A stretch of 64,000 nt of DNA, from the NCBI RefSeq assembly GCF_001514265.1, contig NZ_KQ948994.1, positions 124,001-188,000 of the forward strand. The letters run 5' to 3'. Below the pieces are notes generated by a model. It was given only the letters and a program-made list of their open reading frames with translations. It was not told where the DNA came from and ran no database searches. Shown in pieces: positions 23,241 to 32,667 of this stretch. This stretch comes from Streptomyces resistomycificus. GTDB lineage: Bacteria > Actinomycetota > Actinomycetes > Streptomycetales > Streptomycetaceae. The position numbers and the translations under genes were made by a program. Each line of letters begins with the position of its first letter. Position 1 is the stretch's first letter.

Positions 23241-25236
23241 GATCGATTGCGGAACGGCGGTCTGATCCGTCGTTGATGGACGTGACGGATGCGGTGTGGG
23301 AGCTGACGGGCAGCGGCTGCTCGAACCAGACCACCTTGCCCGTACTCACCCGTGTCGCTCCCCAGCGCTGTGCGAGCCGGTCCACCAGGAACAGGCCCCG
23401 GCCGCCCTCGTCGTTCAGCTGGGCGTGCCGCATCCTCGGCACCAGCGACGAGTCGTCACCCACCTCGCAGCGCAGTACGTCCGTGCGGAGCAGGCGCAGG
23501 GTGATCGGTCGGGAGGCGAAGCGAACGGCGTTGGCCACGACCTCGCTGACCATGAGCTCGGTGGACTCCGCCAGGGAGTCGAGTCCCCAGCCGTGCAGTG
23601 TCCTGCGGGTCAGCCGACGGGCCTGTCGCGCGGTCTGTGGACGCGGAGCCAGGTACCAGTAGGCGACGGTCTCCGGCAGGATGCCCTCGAACCGGACGGC
23701 GAGGAGCGCGATGTCGTCGTCCCGGCCTCCCGCCCCCAGAGTGCCGAGGGCCTGATCACACAGTTCGTCCAGCGCGGGGGGCGCGGAGCCCGAGGTGGCT
23801 GCTCGCAGTCGTGCGCGCAGCCGGTCCACGCCGGTCAGCACGTCCGAGTCGCGGGACTCGACCAGGCCGTCGGTGTACAGCAGCAGGGTCGCTCCGGTCG
23901 GCGCGGGCATCTCGAAGGACTGGAACTCACCCTCACCCACACCGATCGGAGCTCCGGGCGGGACCAGCAGGACCTCCGTGCTGCCGTCGGGGTGCAGGAG
24001 GACCGGGGGCAGGTGACCGGCGTTGGCGACCAGCAACCGGTGCAGTACGGGGTCGTACATCGCGTACAGGCAGGTCGCCGTGTGTTCGCTGCCCAGACGC
24101 TCCGCCTGCTCGTCGAGGTGGTGCAGGATCTCGTCCGGCGGCAGGTCGAGCCCGGCCAGGGTCTGCACGATGGTGCGCAACTGGCCCATGATCGCGGCCG
24201 AGGTCATGGAATGGCCCATCACGTCACCGATGACCAGCGCGACCCGGTTGCCGGGCAGCGGGATCGCGTCGTACCAGTCACCGCCGACCTGCGCGGTCCG
24301 CGAGGAGGGCAGATAGCGGCTGGCCAGCAGGACTCCGGCCGGCTTGGGCAGCGACGGCGGGAGCATCGTGCGCTGGAGCGTGTCCGCGACGGACGCCTCA
24401 TGCGCGTACAGCACCGCCTTGTGGATCCCGAGTGCGGTGTGGGTGGCGAGTTGTGAGGCGACGATCAGGTCGTCGGCGGTGAAGTCCGCCCGGTCGGGTC
24501 CGCGGATCAGGACGACGCTGCCCATGGCGTGGCTGCGGCCGTGCAGCGGAGCGAGGATCAGCCGTCTTCCGGGCGGCACCGCGGCGGGATCGTTCGCCAC
24601 CCCCAGCAGCTCGGCCACCACGGAACGGATGCCCGGGCGGTCTCCGAACACCGGCTGCCCGGCCCGTAGCAGCTTGGCGAGCGGACCGGTGGCAGCCGGT
24701 CGCACGGCCTCTGCCGCCTGGACGGTGTCGGCGGCTGGGGGGAGTGGCCCGGTCCCACCGGTGGCCGCCTTCCGTGGCGGTGCGCGGTCCGTGGTGTGCA
24801 GTCGCAGGACGCCGTGGGGCGCGGCGGTCTCGTCACCGACCGGCAGTGGGGCGTACAAGTGAACGAACGCCACGTCGGCGAATGCCGGTACGGCCGCCTG
24901 GCACAGTTCGTGCAACGTCTCGTCGAGGTTCATGCCCCGGGCGATCTGTCGGGTCGCCGCGTCGAGGTACCGGAGCCTGTCGGTCTGCGGTTCGGTGAGG
25001 TCGTTCGGGGTGCCGCTCGGTTGTCCTGTGGGAGCTTGCGCGGCTGACCTGCGCTTCGCTCGGCCGCTGTCCTGGGAACGGGGATCCTCACCTGACTGCG
25101 TACGGGCCTTGTCGGCCTGGTCGCCGGACCCGGGTGACGGAGCGGGTGGTCGCCGTCGATGCGAGCGGGTGGCAGGTCCAGGCACCCCGGCTGCCTGCCC
25201 GCCGGTGTCTCCGTCGACTCCGAGACGCTTCGTCAC
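23230..25236 (-). CDS. GAF-PP2C (SpoIIE)-HATPase regulator
   Basis: GTG 25236 with GGAAGGA upstream gives 668 residues. The order is a basic, Pro-rich tail (1-80), a GAF sensor (about 90-280), a SpoIIE-type PP2C phosphatase (about 300-515; metal-binding GGDWYDAIPL, IGDVMGHS, LLLYTDGLVE, RDDDIALLAVR) and a C-terminal HATPase_c_2 domain (about 530-650; N-box SEVVANAVRFA, G-box GGRGLFLVDRLA). One protein therefore carries both the phosphatase and the anti-sigma-kinase-like halves of a partner switch. Such proteins act on STAS anti-sigma antagonists. It is a single leftward cytoplasmic gene. Confidence 0.92.
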   Translation of the reverse strand: MTKRLGVDGDTGGQAAGVPGPATRSHRRRPPAPSPGSGDQADKARTQSGEDPRSQDSGRAKRRSAAQAPTGQPSGTPNDLTEPQTDRLRYLDAATRQIARGMNLDETLHELCQAAVPAFADVAFVHLYAPLPVGDETAAPHGVLRLHTTDRAPPRKAATGGTGPLPPAADTVQAAEAVRPAATGPLAKLLRAGQPVFGDRPGIRSVVAELLGVANDPAAVPPGRRLILAPLHGRSHAMGSVVLIRGPDRADFTADDLIVASQLATHTALGIHKAVLYAHEASVADTLQRTMLPPSLPKPAGVLLASRYLPSSRTAQVGGDWYDAIPLPGNRVALVIGDVMGHSMTSAAIMGQLRTIVQTLAGLDLPPDEILHHLDEQAERLGSEHTATCLYAMYDPVLHRLLVANAGHLPPVLLHPDGSTEVLLVPPGAPIGVGEGEFQSFEMPAPTGATLLLYTDGLVESRDSDVLTGVDRLRARLRAATSGSAPPALDELCDQALGTLGAGGRDDDIALLAVRFEGILPETVAYWYLAPRPQTARQARRLTRRTLHGWGLDSLAESTELMVSEVVANAVRFASRPITLRLLRTDVLRCEVGDDSSLVPRMRHAQLNDEGGRGLFLVDRLAQRWGATRVSTGKVVWFEQPLPVSSHTASVTSINDGSDRRSAIDPVV

Positions 25237-25291
25237 GTGTTGTCCTTCCGGCCGTACGAGCCCGCGTCGGGGGCGGGCAGATCAGGCGTCG

Positions 25292-25972
25292 TCAGGCGGG
25301 TCGTCTGCAGCGCAGGAAGATCTGCACTTCGGGCGGGACGTCCGCGGTCGCCGGAGCGTACGTGTACGAGGACTCCTCGACGATCTCGAAGCCCGCCGCC
25401 TCGACGACCTCGCGCAGTTCCTCCCGCAGATAGCCGGACACCCGGATGGTCTTTCCGATGAACGGGATCGAGAAGTCGTCCACATCGGCCTCCACCATCG
25501 ACAGCGCGAACAGGCCGTCGGGAAGCAGCAGGTGGTGGATGGTCCGCAGCGCGAGGGGAATCTCGGCGCGCGGCAGCATGAGCAGGGAGAAGAAGGCCGT
25601 CACCGCGTCGAACCGGCCGAGGTCCCGTGATCCTCCGGGCCGCAGGTCCGCGATGTCCACCTGGTGGAACACCCCGGTCGGCACGTGCTCACGGGCAAGC
25701 CCGATCATCCTGTCCGACAGGTCGACACCGACCACCTGCAAGCCCGCCTCCGCCAGTCGGCGGGCGGTCGGGACTCCGGTGCCGCATCCCAGGTCCAGTA
25801 CCCGGGACCCGCCCGGGAGGGACCTGACGAGCCACTCGGCGGACGCGACCTGCCCTTCCTTGTGGGGAAAGGCGTCGTCGTACTCGTCGCCGATGGCGTC
25901 GAAGGCCTCGGCCTGGCCGGTGCGGTCTAGCCGCATGCTCCCGTAGCCAAGCTCGTCGGCAGGGTTGCTCAC
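25292..25972 (-). CDS. Class I SAM-dependent methyltransferase
   Basis: 226 residues with the Rossmann-type methyltransferase core: motif I VLDLGCGTGVPTARRLAE, the acidic loop VVGVDLSD, the motif around FDAVTAFFSLLMLPR and the post-core region SGYLREELREVVEAAGF. The N-terminal FDAIGDEYDDAFP is seen in UbiE-like small-molecule methyltransferases. It lies upstream of, and in the same direction as, the phosphatase, with 55 bp between. The substrate is unknown. Confidence 0.9.
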   Translation of the reverse strand: MSNPADELGYGSMRLDRTGQAEAFDAIGDEYDDAFPHKEGQVASAEWLVRSLPGGSRVLDLGCGTGVPTARRLAEAGLQVVGVDLSDRMIGLAREHVPTGVFHQVDIADLRPGGSRDLGRFDAVTAFFSLLMLPRAEIPLALRTIHHLLLPDGLFALSMVEADVDDFSIPFIGKTIRVSGYLREELREVVEAAGFEIVEESSYTYAPATADVPPEVQIFLRCRRPA

Positions 25973-26090
25973 GGGGATCCTCCTTCTGCCTCGCCTGCAA
26001 TTTTTTCACACTTGTACATACTTGGGTGGGGTCCGGACGGCTGGTCGTCGGCCGTTGCCGCGGCCTGTCCGCGGAGCCTTCCGCTGCCCT

Positions 26091-27263
26091 TCAGTCCCGG
26101 TGATCGTCCCCGACGACCCGGTTGACCACCCTCGTGGCCCACTCCGGCCGCTCCTCGAACCAGTCGCCGAGGTGTCGCCGGACGGCCTCATCGACACAGC
26201 CCCGCACGTCGGCGTTGCCCAACAGGCCGCGCGTCGCGCCGAGGAATTCGGGACGGTCGAGCTTCACCGACACGACTGCCGTGCAGCACTCGCCGATCCG
26301 GACGGCGTCGGGGCCGGGGTCCGCCGCACCCAGCAGTCCGCGTTGCCGCGCGTACGCGGTGACCGCGCCCACCACCCCGTCGAGGAAGCCGTCCACGTGC
26401 GTGCCGCCCTCCTGAGTGGCCCGGCTGTTGGTGAAACCCCGCACCGGTCTCTTGTGGGAGCTCATCCACATGAGGGCGACCTCCATCGTGCCTGCCATCC
26501 GCGGGTCCTCGCACTCGAAGCAGAGGATGTCCGGATGGATGCCCGCGCCTGTCTCAGCGTCGAGTGCGGCCACGAAGTCCCGCACTCCGTCAGGGAAGCG
26601 GAACAGCACCGCGCGGGCATCGCCCGCCGCACGCTCCTCGGTCAACGAGATCCCCAGACCCCGGTTGAGGAAGGCCACCTGCCGGAAACGCTCCGCCAGC
26701 ACGGCGAACGAGCACTGTGTCGTCTCGAAGATGTCGGCGTCGGGCCAGAAGGTGATGGTCGTCCCGCTTCCGGTCGCGGGTGACACGGTGGCGGGCGGGG
26801 CGACCGGGACACCGCGCGCGTACTCCTGTACTCGCAGGACTCCATCGCGCCGCACCTCGGCCGTCAGCCGGCTCGACAGGGCGTTGGGGACGAGGAGTCC
26901 CGCACCAGGATGGCTCACGGCCACGATGTGCCGACCTTCTCGCTCGGGCCCGGGGCGCGGGGTGGTCAGCAGCGCTTCGAGACCCGGGGCGTCCGTGCCC
27001 CGGACAACCCCGGCCTCGAAGGGAACCCCTGGTCCGTCGTCCGTGACGCGTACACCGCCGTCGGGCGTGAGCGTGACGCTGACGAAGCCGGAACCCGTGG
27101 CCAGTCCCTCGTTCACCGCCCAGTCGACGACCTCGAACACCATCTGGTACAAGCCGCGTTCGCCGGTCGAGCCGACCCACATCCCGGGACGCTTCCGGAC
27201 GGCTTCCCGTCCCTCCAGCACCTCGATACGGGCAGCGTCGTACCCCATACCTTCCCCACTCAC
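26091..27263 (-). CDS. GyrB-like ATPase without Toprim domain (degenerate)
   Basis: GTG 27263 has a GGGAGGGG site and gives 390 residues. The N-terminal GHKL ATPase (about 10-210; LEGREAVRKRPGMWVGSTGE) and transducer domain (about 220-385) of DNA gyrase subunit B are present. The Toprim and C-terminal domains, which bind DNA and gyrase A, are absent. Key positions differ from GyrB: the Mg-binding Asn is Trp (FEVVDWAVNEG), the Arg after DDG is Pro (DDGPGVP) and the QTK loop reads ATR (FLGATRGLL). The ATP-lid glycines are partly changed (SHPGAGLLVPNALS). It cannot be a normal gyrase subunit, and ATP turnover is doubtful. No gyrA is adjacent. Confidence 0.85.
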   Translation of the reverse strand: MSGEGMGYDAARIEVLEGREAVRKRPGMWVGSTGERGLYQMVFEVVDWAVNEGLATGSGFVSVTLTPDGGVRVTDDGPGVPFEAGVVRGTDAPGLEALLTTPRPGPEREGRHIVAVSHPGAGLLVPNALSSRLTAEVRRDGVLRVQEYARGVPVAPPATVSPATGSGTTITFWPDADIFETTQCSFAVLAERFRQVAFLNRGLGISLTEERAAGDARAVLFRFPDGVRDFVAALDAETGAGIHPDILCFECEDPRMAGTMEVALMWMSSHKRPVRGFTNSRATQEGGTHVDGFLDGVVGAVTAYARQRGLLGAADPGPDAVRIGECCTAVVSVKLDRPEFLGATRGLLGNADVRGCVDEAVRRHLGDWFEERPEWATRVVNRVVGDDHRD

Positions 27264-27623
27264 GAAGTCCCCTCCCATGGGCGTCAGGCAGACGTCCCCA
27301 GCCTAGGCGAATTCGAGGAAAAGGCCAGGTCAGAGCTGTTTCGCTAAGGGCGTGGACGGGTGGGTGAGGACCTGCGAGGGTGCGGTCGACCCAGGAGCCA
27401 CGCACCGTGCCCACAGTGCGCCCGGGGGCCCGTCGAAGCCGTGCACGCCCCTGTTTCCGACGCCCTTGAGGTCCCCGATTCCGGTACTTGGGAGGTCGTC
27501 CAGGGACGACGTCCCAATACGACCAAAACGACCAAGCGCGACCAGGGGTGACCAGGGACGGCCAGGGAGAGCCAGGGAGGCTAGATCAGCACCAGTACCT
27601 GCATCCCACCACTCGCACGTCGC
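27264..27623. other. Intergenic region upstream of the GyrB-like gene
   Basis: 360 bp between the GyrB-like start and the stop of the GH32-type gene. No gene is supported. It contains the tandem repeat at 27540-27579 and short ACGACC motifs at about 27518-27541. It probably holds the promoter of the GyrB-like gene. Confidence 0.45.
27540..27579. repeat. 10-bp imperfect tandem repeat
   Basis: Four consecutive 10-bp units: GACCAGGGGT, GACCAGGGAC, GGCCAGGGAG and AGCCAGGGAG. One-helical-turn spacing is iteron-like, as for cooperative protein binding. Confidence 0.7.
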
Positions 27624-28961
27624 TCAGGGGCCGGGCCAGATGGCGGAGGCGTCGTCGCGTTCGGGGTCGGGCAGCCTGATCGGGCGGACCGGGATCGTAC
27701 GGCGGTCGTCGCCGGTCACGGCCGACCACGCGGCGGGGCGCCCGGAGTAGCACAGAGTGGTGAGGGCGAAGACGTTGTCGGCGTAGACCTCGACGTACTC
27801 GCCGATGATGAGGACGCGCAGCGTGGTGGCCGGTGCGGCCAGGACGGTCTCGCCGAGGCGGGTGCCGTCGGGGCCGGTGATCCAGAGGTTCTCGCCGTCG
27901 CAGCCCACGGCGAGGGCGGAGCGCCTGCCGTCGGTGTGGCTGCGCAGGGTGACCTCGACGGGTCCGGTGATGTCGATGTCGCCCACCGCGTGCAGGGTTG
28001 GCTGGTCGGTCTTCTCGCCGAGCCATGCGTCGAGACCGGGCCACCATTCCAGGCGCGGCGCGCGATCGCCGTGCACGACAAGGGACTTGGGCTGGGCGAG
28101 CATGCCTCGGCAGCGGTCCCCGGTGTCGGTCAGGCCGACTTGGCGGGGGGTGGTGTGCAGGACGACGCGTGAGCCGTCCGGGGCGGCGATGACGCGGGGG
28201 GCGTAGGAGCCGGTGGGTCCGAGTGGGCCGCGGCGGGTCCAGGGACCGCGCAACCGGGGGGCCGTCCAGGACTCGAAGCCACGGGTGGCGCCGATGGAGC
28301 CGATCAGCAGCCAGCTCCCGTCGTCGAGGCGTTCCAGGACCGGGCACTCCAACTCGTCCACGTCGCCCGGCGAGACCAGCGGCGGCTGGACCGTCCAGTG
28401 CTCCAGGTCGTCGGAGGTGGCCCAGCCGACGCAGCCGCCGGTTTCGACCGGGAGGGAGGCGTCGTTGGCGCAGACGGCCATGAGCCATCCGTCGCCCTCG
28501 TCGTCGCGCACGACGAAGGGGTCGCGCCAGGCCATCTGAGCGCCGGTGCGGTACCAGCGCGGGTCGGCCTCGACGACCGGTCCGGTGCCGTGGCGCCGCC
28601 AGCCGGTGCCGTCGGTGCGCTCGGAGTACGCGAGGCCGACCGACTGGACGGGCCAGCCGTCGGCCGTCAGCCCGCTCACGCCCGTGTAGAACATCGCCAT
28701 TCCCGCGCCGTGCATCACGGGGTGCATGGTCCACACCGCCTGCTGGTCGAAGCGGCCCGGCAGGCCCACCCCGAACACGGGCCCCTGCGGCTTCCAGCCG
28801 ACCAGGTCGGTGGAGGTGGCACGGCCGAAGGAGGTCTCCATCCGCAGGTGGTCGAACTCGGCCGTCCAGGGGCCCTGAAGGTGCAGCACCGCGTACGTGC
28901 CGTCCTCGTCCCGGAGCAGGGCGAAGTCGTTCACGCAGAGGCCGGGCGGGGCGTATCGCAT
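27624..28961 (-). CDS. GH32/43-clan glycoside hydrolase (fructosidase-like)
   Basis: ATG 28961 (AGGAA 6 nt upstream) gives 445 residues. The five-bladed propeller of clan GH-J is suggested by three spaced motifs: NDFALLRDEDGTY near the N-terminus (the position of the family Asp nucleophile), WRDPFVVRDDEGDGW (RDP stabiliser) and DELECPVLERLDDGSW (EC acid/base). A C-terminal beta-sandwich follows (VEVTLRSHTDGRRSALAVG). There is no signal peptide, so it hydrolyses imported oligosaccharide in the cytoplasm. It is divergent from the LacI gene and shares a LacI-type operator with it. Fructan or sucrose-like substrates are likely but unproved. Confidence 0.75.
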   Translation of the reverse strand: MRYAPPGLCVNDFALLRDEDGTYAVLHLQGPWTAEFDHLRMETSFGRATSTDLVGWKPQGPVFGVGLPGRFDQQAVWTMHPVMHGAGMAMFYTGVSGLTADGWPVQSVGLAYSERTDGTGWRRHGTGPVVEADPRWYRTGAQMAWRDPFVVRDDEGDGWLMAVCANDASLPVETGGCVGWATSDDLEHWTVQPPLVSPGDVDELECPVLERLDDGSWLLIGSIGATRGFESWTAPRLRGPWTRRGPLGPTGSYAPRVIAAPDGSRVVLHTTPRQVGLTDTGDRCRGMLAQPKSLVVHGDRAPRLEWWPGLDAWLGEKTDQPTLHAVGDIDITGPVEVTLRSHTDGRRSALAVGCDGENLWITGPDGTRLGETVLAAPATTLRVLIIGEYVEVYADNVFALTTLCYSGRPAAWSAVTGDDRRTIPVRPIRLPDPERDDASAIWPGP

Positions 28962-29053
28962 GCGCATTTCCTGTCGGATCACAGCGCTCAAACGCATGCG
29001 CTGACCATCGATCAAAACGAACTCTCTTCGGAATCGGCCCAAGTAAATATGAA

Positions 29054-29067
29054 CGCAAACGCTTGCG
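29054..29067. promoter_or_regulatory. LacI-family operator
   Basis: CGCAA-ACGC-TTGCG is a dyad with the central CG typical of LacI/GalR operators. It lies between the divergent hydrolase (start 28961) and lacI-type gene (start 29143). A related palindrome, CGCATGCG, occurs at 28993-29000 and may be a second half-operator. Confidence 0.7.
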
Positions 29068-29142
29068 CAACAAGGTAGTCGGGTTTACGGTCACGTCACT
29101 CACAGATCACACCGATGTGAAACCAACGGGAGGAACTGCGCC

Positions 29143-30162
29143 GTGACGGCCAGCATCAACGACGTCGCTCAGGCGGTCGGCGTCTCCGCGTCCACCGTGT
29201 CCCGCGCCCTGCGCGGCCGCCCTGGCGTGTCCGACGAGGTGCGCGACCGGATCGCGGCCGTCGCCGCCCAGCTCGGCTACACCGCGTCCCGTTCCGCCTC
29301 CAGCCTGGCCAGCGGCCGCACCTACACCATCGGCGTGCTGGTCCCCTACGTGGGCCGTTGGTTCTTCGGCACGGTGCTGGACGCCGCGGAGAAGGTGTTC
29401 AGCACCGCCGGCTACGACGTGCTGCTGTACAACCTGGGCTCGCCGGAGACCCGCAAGCGGTTCTTCACCAAACTGCCGGTCCGCAAGCGGGTGGACGCCG
29501 TACTGTCACTTCTCATCCCTGACGACGATGAGTCGGCGGCGCTGCGCTCACTGGGAGTGCCGCTGGCCACCACGGTCGGCGGCACCCGGCCCGGCTTCAC
29601 CGTCGTCGGCATCGACGACCGGGCCGGCACCGAAAGCGCCGTACGCCATCTGGTCAACCTCGGCCACCGCCGCATCGGAATGATCTCGGGTGCCAGCGGG
29701 CCGCTGCACTGGACCACCCCCATCGAGCGCCGCAACGCCTACCTGGACGTCCTGGCCGAGGCCGGGATAGAGCACGACGCGGCCCTGGAGGCGGACGGCG
29801 ACTACACCGTCGAGGGCGGCGAGCGGGCCATGACCGAGCTGCTGGCCGCCTCCCGCCCGCCGACCGCCGTCTTCGCGCAGTCCGACGAGATGGCGATGGG
29901 TGCCCTGCGCGCCCTGCGCCGCCACCGTCTCAAAGCGCCGGACGACGTGTCCGTCGTCGGCTTCGACGACCACGAACTCGCCGACGTGGTCGGCCTGACC
30001 ACCGTCGCCCAGCCGGTCGCCGAACAGGGCGCCGAAGCCGCCCGGCTGCTGCTGCGCCAGCTCGACGAACCCGGCGCCGAGCCCCCGAGGCACGTCCAGA
30101 TGCCCATCCGCCTCGTCCTGCGCGAGACCACGGCCCCACCCCGGCCGCGCGGACCGCAGTGA
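29143..30162 (+). CDS. LacI-family transcriptional regulator
   Basis: GTG 29143 with GGGAGGA upstream gives 339 residues. The N-terminal LacI HTH and hinge helix (ASINDVAQAVGVSASTVSRA) are followed by the periplasmic-binding-like sensor domain (TYTIGVLVPYVGRWFFG through PPTAVFAQSDEMAMGALRAL and VSVVGFDDHELADVVGLTTV). Position between the hydrolase and the ABC genes makes it the local sugar-responsive repressor, acting at the dyad 29054-29067. Confidence 0.95.
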   Translation: MTASINDVAQAVGVSASTVSRALRGRPGVSDEVRDRIAAVAAQLGYTASRSASSLASGRTYTIGVLVPYVGRWFFGTVLDAAEKVFSTAGYDVLLYNLGSPETRKRFFTKLPVRKRVDAVLSLLIPDDDESAALRSLGVPLATTVGGTRPGFTVVGIDDRAGTESAVRHLVNLGHRRIGMISGASGPLHWTTPIERRNAYLDVLAEAGIEHDAALEADGDYTVEGGERAMTELLAASRPPTAVFAQSDEMAMGALRALRRHRLKAPDDVSVVGFDDHELADVVGLTTVAQPVAEQGAEAARLLLRQLDEPGAEPPRHVQMPIRLVLRETTAPPRPRGPQ

Positions 30163-30250
30163 CCACGACCCCTTCTCCGAGCCCCACACCCCCACGCCTC
30201 GCACACCCGCCCGCACCACTGACCCTCGCCACAGCACGGAGGCACAGATC

Positions 30251-31594
30251 ATGAGCTCGACCAGCAGAAGGTTCCGCCGCACAGCCTGTACGGGCCTGGC
30301 TCTCGCCCTGCCCCTGGCGGCACTGGCCGCCTGCGGCGGGGGCAGCGGTACCGACGCGTCGGCGGAGGCCGGCAGCGGCAAGGGCACCATCAAGGTCTGG
30401 GCCCACCAGGGCCAGAAGAGCGAGGACGCCGCGCTGCAGGCCGCGGTGAAGTCCTTCAACTCCGCGCAGAGCAAGATCAAGGTCGAGCTGACCCTGCTGC
30501 CCGGCAACGACTACACCAAGACGATCACCACCACCGACGCTTCCAAGCTGCCGGACGTGATGGAGTTCGACGGCCCGACCATGGCGAACTTCGTCTACAA
30601 CAAGAAGCTCGCCCCGATCGACTCCTACGTCTCCGTCAAGACCATGGGCAACGCCACCGCCGCCGGCAAGGCGCAGGGCGAGATCGGCGGCAAGCACTAC
30701 GGCCTGCCGATGTACGACTCCGGCCTGGGCGTCTACGGCAACAAGAAGCTGCTGGACGCGGCCGGGGTGAAGTACCCGACGAGCGTGGACGACGCCTGGA
30801 CGGCGGACGAGTTCACGGCCGCGCTCAAGGCGCTCAAGGCCAAGGACTCCGACGGCAAGACCCTCGACGTCCAGGAGAACAACGGATTCGCCACCGAGTG
30901 GGGCACCTACGGCTTCGCCCCGATCGTCTGGTCGGCCGGCGGCTCGCTGCTCAAGGACGGCAAGGCCGAGGGCGCCCTCGACTCGCCCGGAGCCGTGTCG
31001 GCGCTGAAGACCTTCCAGTTCTGGAAGAGTTACGTCGACCCCAACACCGACGGCAACGCCTTCGCCAAGGGCCGGGTCGCCCTGAGCTGGGTCGGTCACT
31101 GGATGTACCCCACCTACAGCAAGGCCCTCGGCGACGACCTCGTCGTCCTGCCACTGCCCGACTTCGGGGACGGCCCCAAGACCGGCCAGGGCTCCTGGGC
31201 GTGGGGCATCGGCGCCGACAGCAAGAACGCCAAGGCCGCCGGCACCTTCATGGACTACCTGCTCAACGACGCCAACGTCACCGCGATGACGACGGCCAAC
31301 GGCGCCCCGCCCGCCACCACGAGCGCGCTCGCCGCGAGCCCCCTGTACAAGCAGGGCGGACCGCTCCAGCTCTTCGCCGACCAGCTCGCCAAGCCCTGCG
31401 GTGACAGCGACATCACCAAGTCCTGCGTCGCGGTGACCCGCCCGGTGACCGCCGGATACCCCACCGTCACCGCCAAGTTCGGTGAGGCCCTCAACTCGAT
31501 CTACGGCGGCGCCGACCCCGAGGAAGCCCTGGCCAAGGCCGCCCGCGCCATAGACCAGGACTTCTCCGACAACGCCGGCTACCAGATCCCGTAG
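30251..31594 (+). CDS. Sugar ABC transporter substrate-binding lipoprotein
   Basis: 447 residues. A lipoprotein signal ends in the lipobox LAAC with Cys28 as the acylation site; the mature protein is an MBP-like type 1 extracellular binding protein (GTIKVWAHQGQKSEDAALQA near the N-terminus; GQGSWAWGIGADSKNAKAA later). It delivers sugar to the two permeases downstream. It begins 88 bp after the lacI stop and is probably the first gene of the uptake operon. Ligand: likely the substrate of the neighbouring hydrolase. Confidence 0.95.
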   Translation: MSSTSRRFRRTACTGLALALPLAALAACGGGSGTDASAEAGSGKGTIKVWAHQGQKSEDAALQAAVKSFNSAQSKIKVELTLLPGNDYTKTITTTDASKLPDVMEFDGPTMANFVYNKKLAPIDSYVSVKTMGNATAAGKAQGEIGGKHYGLPMYDSGLGVYGNKKLLDAAGVKYPTSVDDAWTADEFTAALKALKAKDSDGKTLDVQENNGFATEWGTYGFAPIVWSAGGSLLKDGKAEGALDSPGAVSALKTFQFWKSYVDPNTDGNAFAKGRVALSWVGHWMYPTYSKALGDDLVVLPLPDFGDGPKTGQGSWAWGIGADSKNAKAAGTFMDYLLNDANVTAMTTANGAPPATTSALAASPLYKQGGPLQLFADQLAKPCGDSDITKSCVAVTRPVTAGYPTVTAKFGEALNSIYGGADPEEALAKAARAIDQDFSDNAGYQIP

Positions 31595-31657
31595 GACCGT
31601 CGGCCGGGGCGGGCCCGCATGTGCCGCGCCCGCCCCGGCCGGGAACAGGACCCATCC

Positions 31658-32665
31658 GTGACCTCCGCCGAACCGGCGCACGCCGCGCCCCACGCCCGGG
31701 AGAAGGCCCCACCCGTGACCGCCGTCAAGCCCGAGCGTCCGGTGCGTCAGGCGCGCACCGTGTGCAAGAACCGCGACTGGTTGCACGGACTGCTCATGTC
31801 CACGCCCGCCGTCGCAGGACTCATAGCCTTCGTCGCCATCCCGTTCGGCTACGCCGTCGTCCTCTCCTTCTACAACGTCCGCCTCGGCTCCCCGCTCGCA
31901 CCGACCTTCTTCGGCCTGGAGCAGTACCGGCGGCTGTTCACCGACCCCGACCTGTCCGGCCCCTTCCTGCGGGCCCTGCTCAACAACCTCACCTTCGCCG
32001 TGGTCGTCGTCCCCGTACAGACGGCCCTGGCCCTCGGACTGGCCATCCTGCTCAACCGCAAGCTCAAGGCGATCGGCCTGTTCCGGTCCTTCTTCTTCAT
32101 GCCGGTCGTCTTCCCGATGGCGCTGGTCGCCGTGATCTGGCGGCTCATCCTCGCCCGCGGCGACCAGGGCATGCTCAACTCCGCACTGCACGCGGTGAGT
32201 TTCGGCAACTGGGGCGCCCTCGACTGGCTCGGCGACTCCGCCACCGCGATGGCCTCGATCATCGTGCTGTCCATCTGGCAGGGCGTCGGCTTCCAGATGG
32301 TCATCCTCCTCGCCGGACTCCAGCAGATCCCGGGCGAGCTCTACGAAGCCGCCGAACTCGACCGCGCCGGCCGCTGGCAGCAGTTCCGCCACGTCACCCT
32401 GCCCGGAATCCGCGGCACCCTCGTCTTCGTCGTCCTGCTCACCTCGGTGCTCTCCTTCCGCGTCTTCGACCAGGTCTACGTCCTCATCGACGGCGGCGGC
32501 CTCAACGAGGACGCCACCCGCACCGTGATGTACCAGGCCGTCACCACCGCCTTCGACCAGAACAACATCGGCCAGGCGTCCGCGATCACCGTCGTCTTCT
32601 TCCTGATCGTCGTCGCCCTGACCCTCATCCAGCGCCGCGTCGTCCGGCCCGACAACGAGGACTGA
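31658..32665 (+). CDS. Sugar ABC transporter permease (MalF-type)
   Basis: GTG 31658 has AGGA 7 nt upstream and gives 335 residues; an in-frame ATG lies at 31619. A hydrophilic N-terminal tail of about 45 residues precedes six membrane helices. The cytoplasmic EAA loop (YEAAELDRAGRWQQFRHVTL), which contacts the ATPase, is intact. Two bp separate its stop from the second permease. No ATPase gene is present; Streptomyces usually shares one MsiK ATPase among such systems. Confidence 0.93.
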   Translation: MTSAEPAHAAPHAREKAPPVTAVKPERPVRQARTVCKNRDWLHGLLMSTPAVAGLIAFVAIPFGYAVVLSFYNVRLGSPLAPTFFGLEQYRRLFTDPDLSGPFLRALLNNLTFAVVVVPVQTALALGLAILLNRKLKAIGLFRSFFFMPVVFPMALVAVIWRLILARGDQGMLNSALHAVSFGNWGALDWLGDSATAMASIIVLSIWQGVGFQMVILLAGLQQIPGELYEAAELDRAGRWQQFRHVTLPGIRGTLVFVVLLTSVLSFRVFDQVYVLIDGGGLNEDATRTVMYQAVTTAFDQNNIGQASAITVVFFLIVVALTLIQRRVVRPDNED

Positions 32666-32667
32666 CC

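Noticed and set aside
29930..32392. 820-codon leftward frame opposite the ABC operon
   Set aside because: Antisense of the LacI, binding-protein and permease genes; no start with a ribosome site and no homology.
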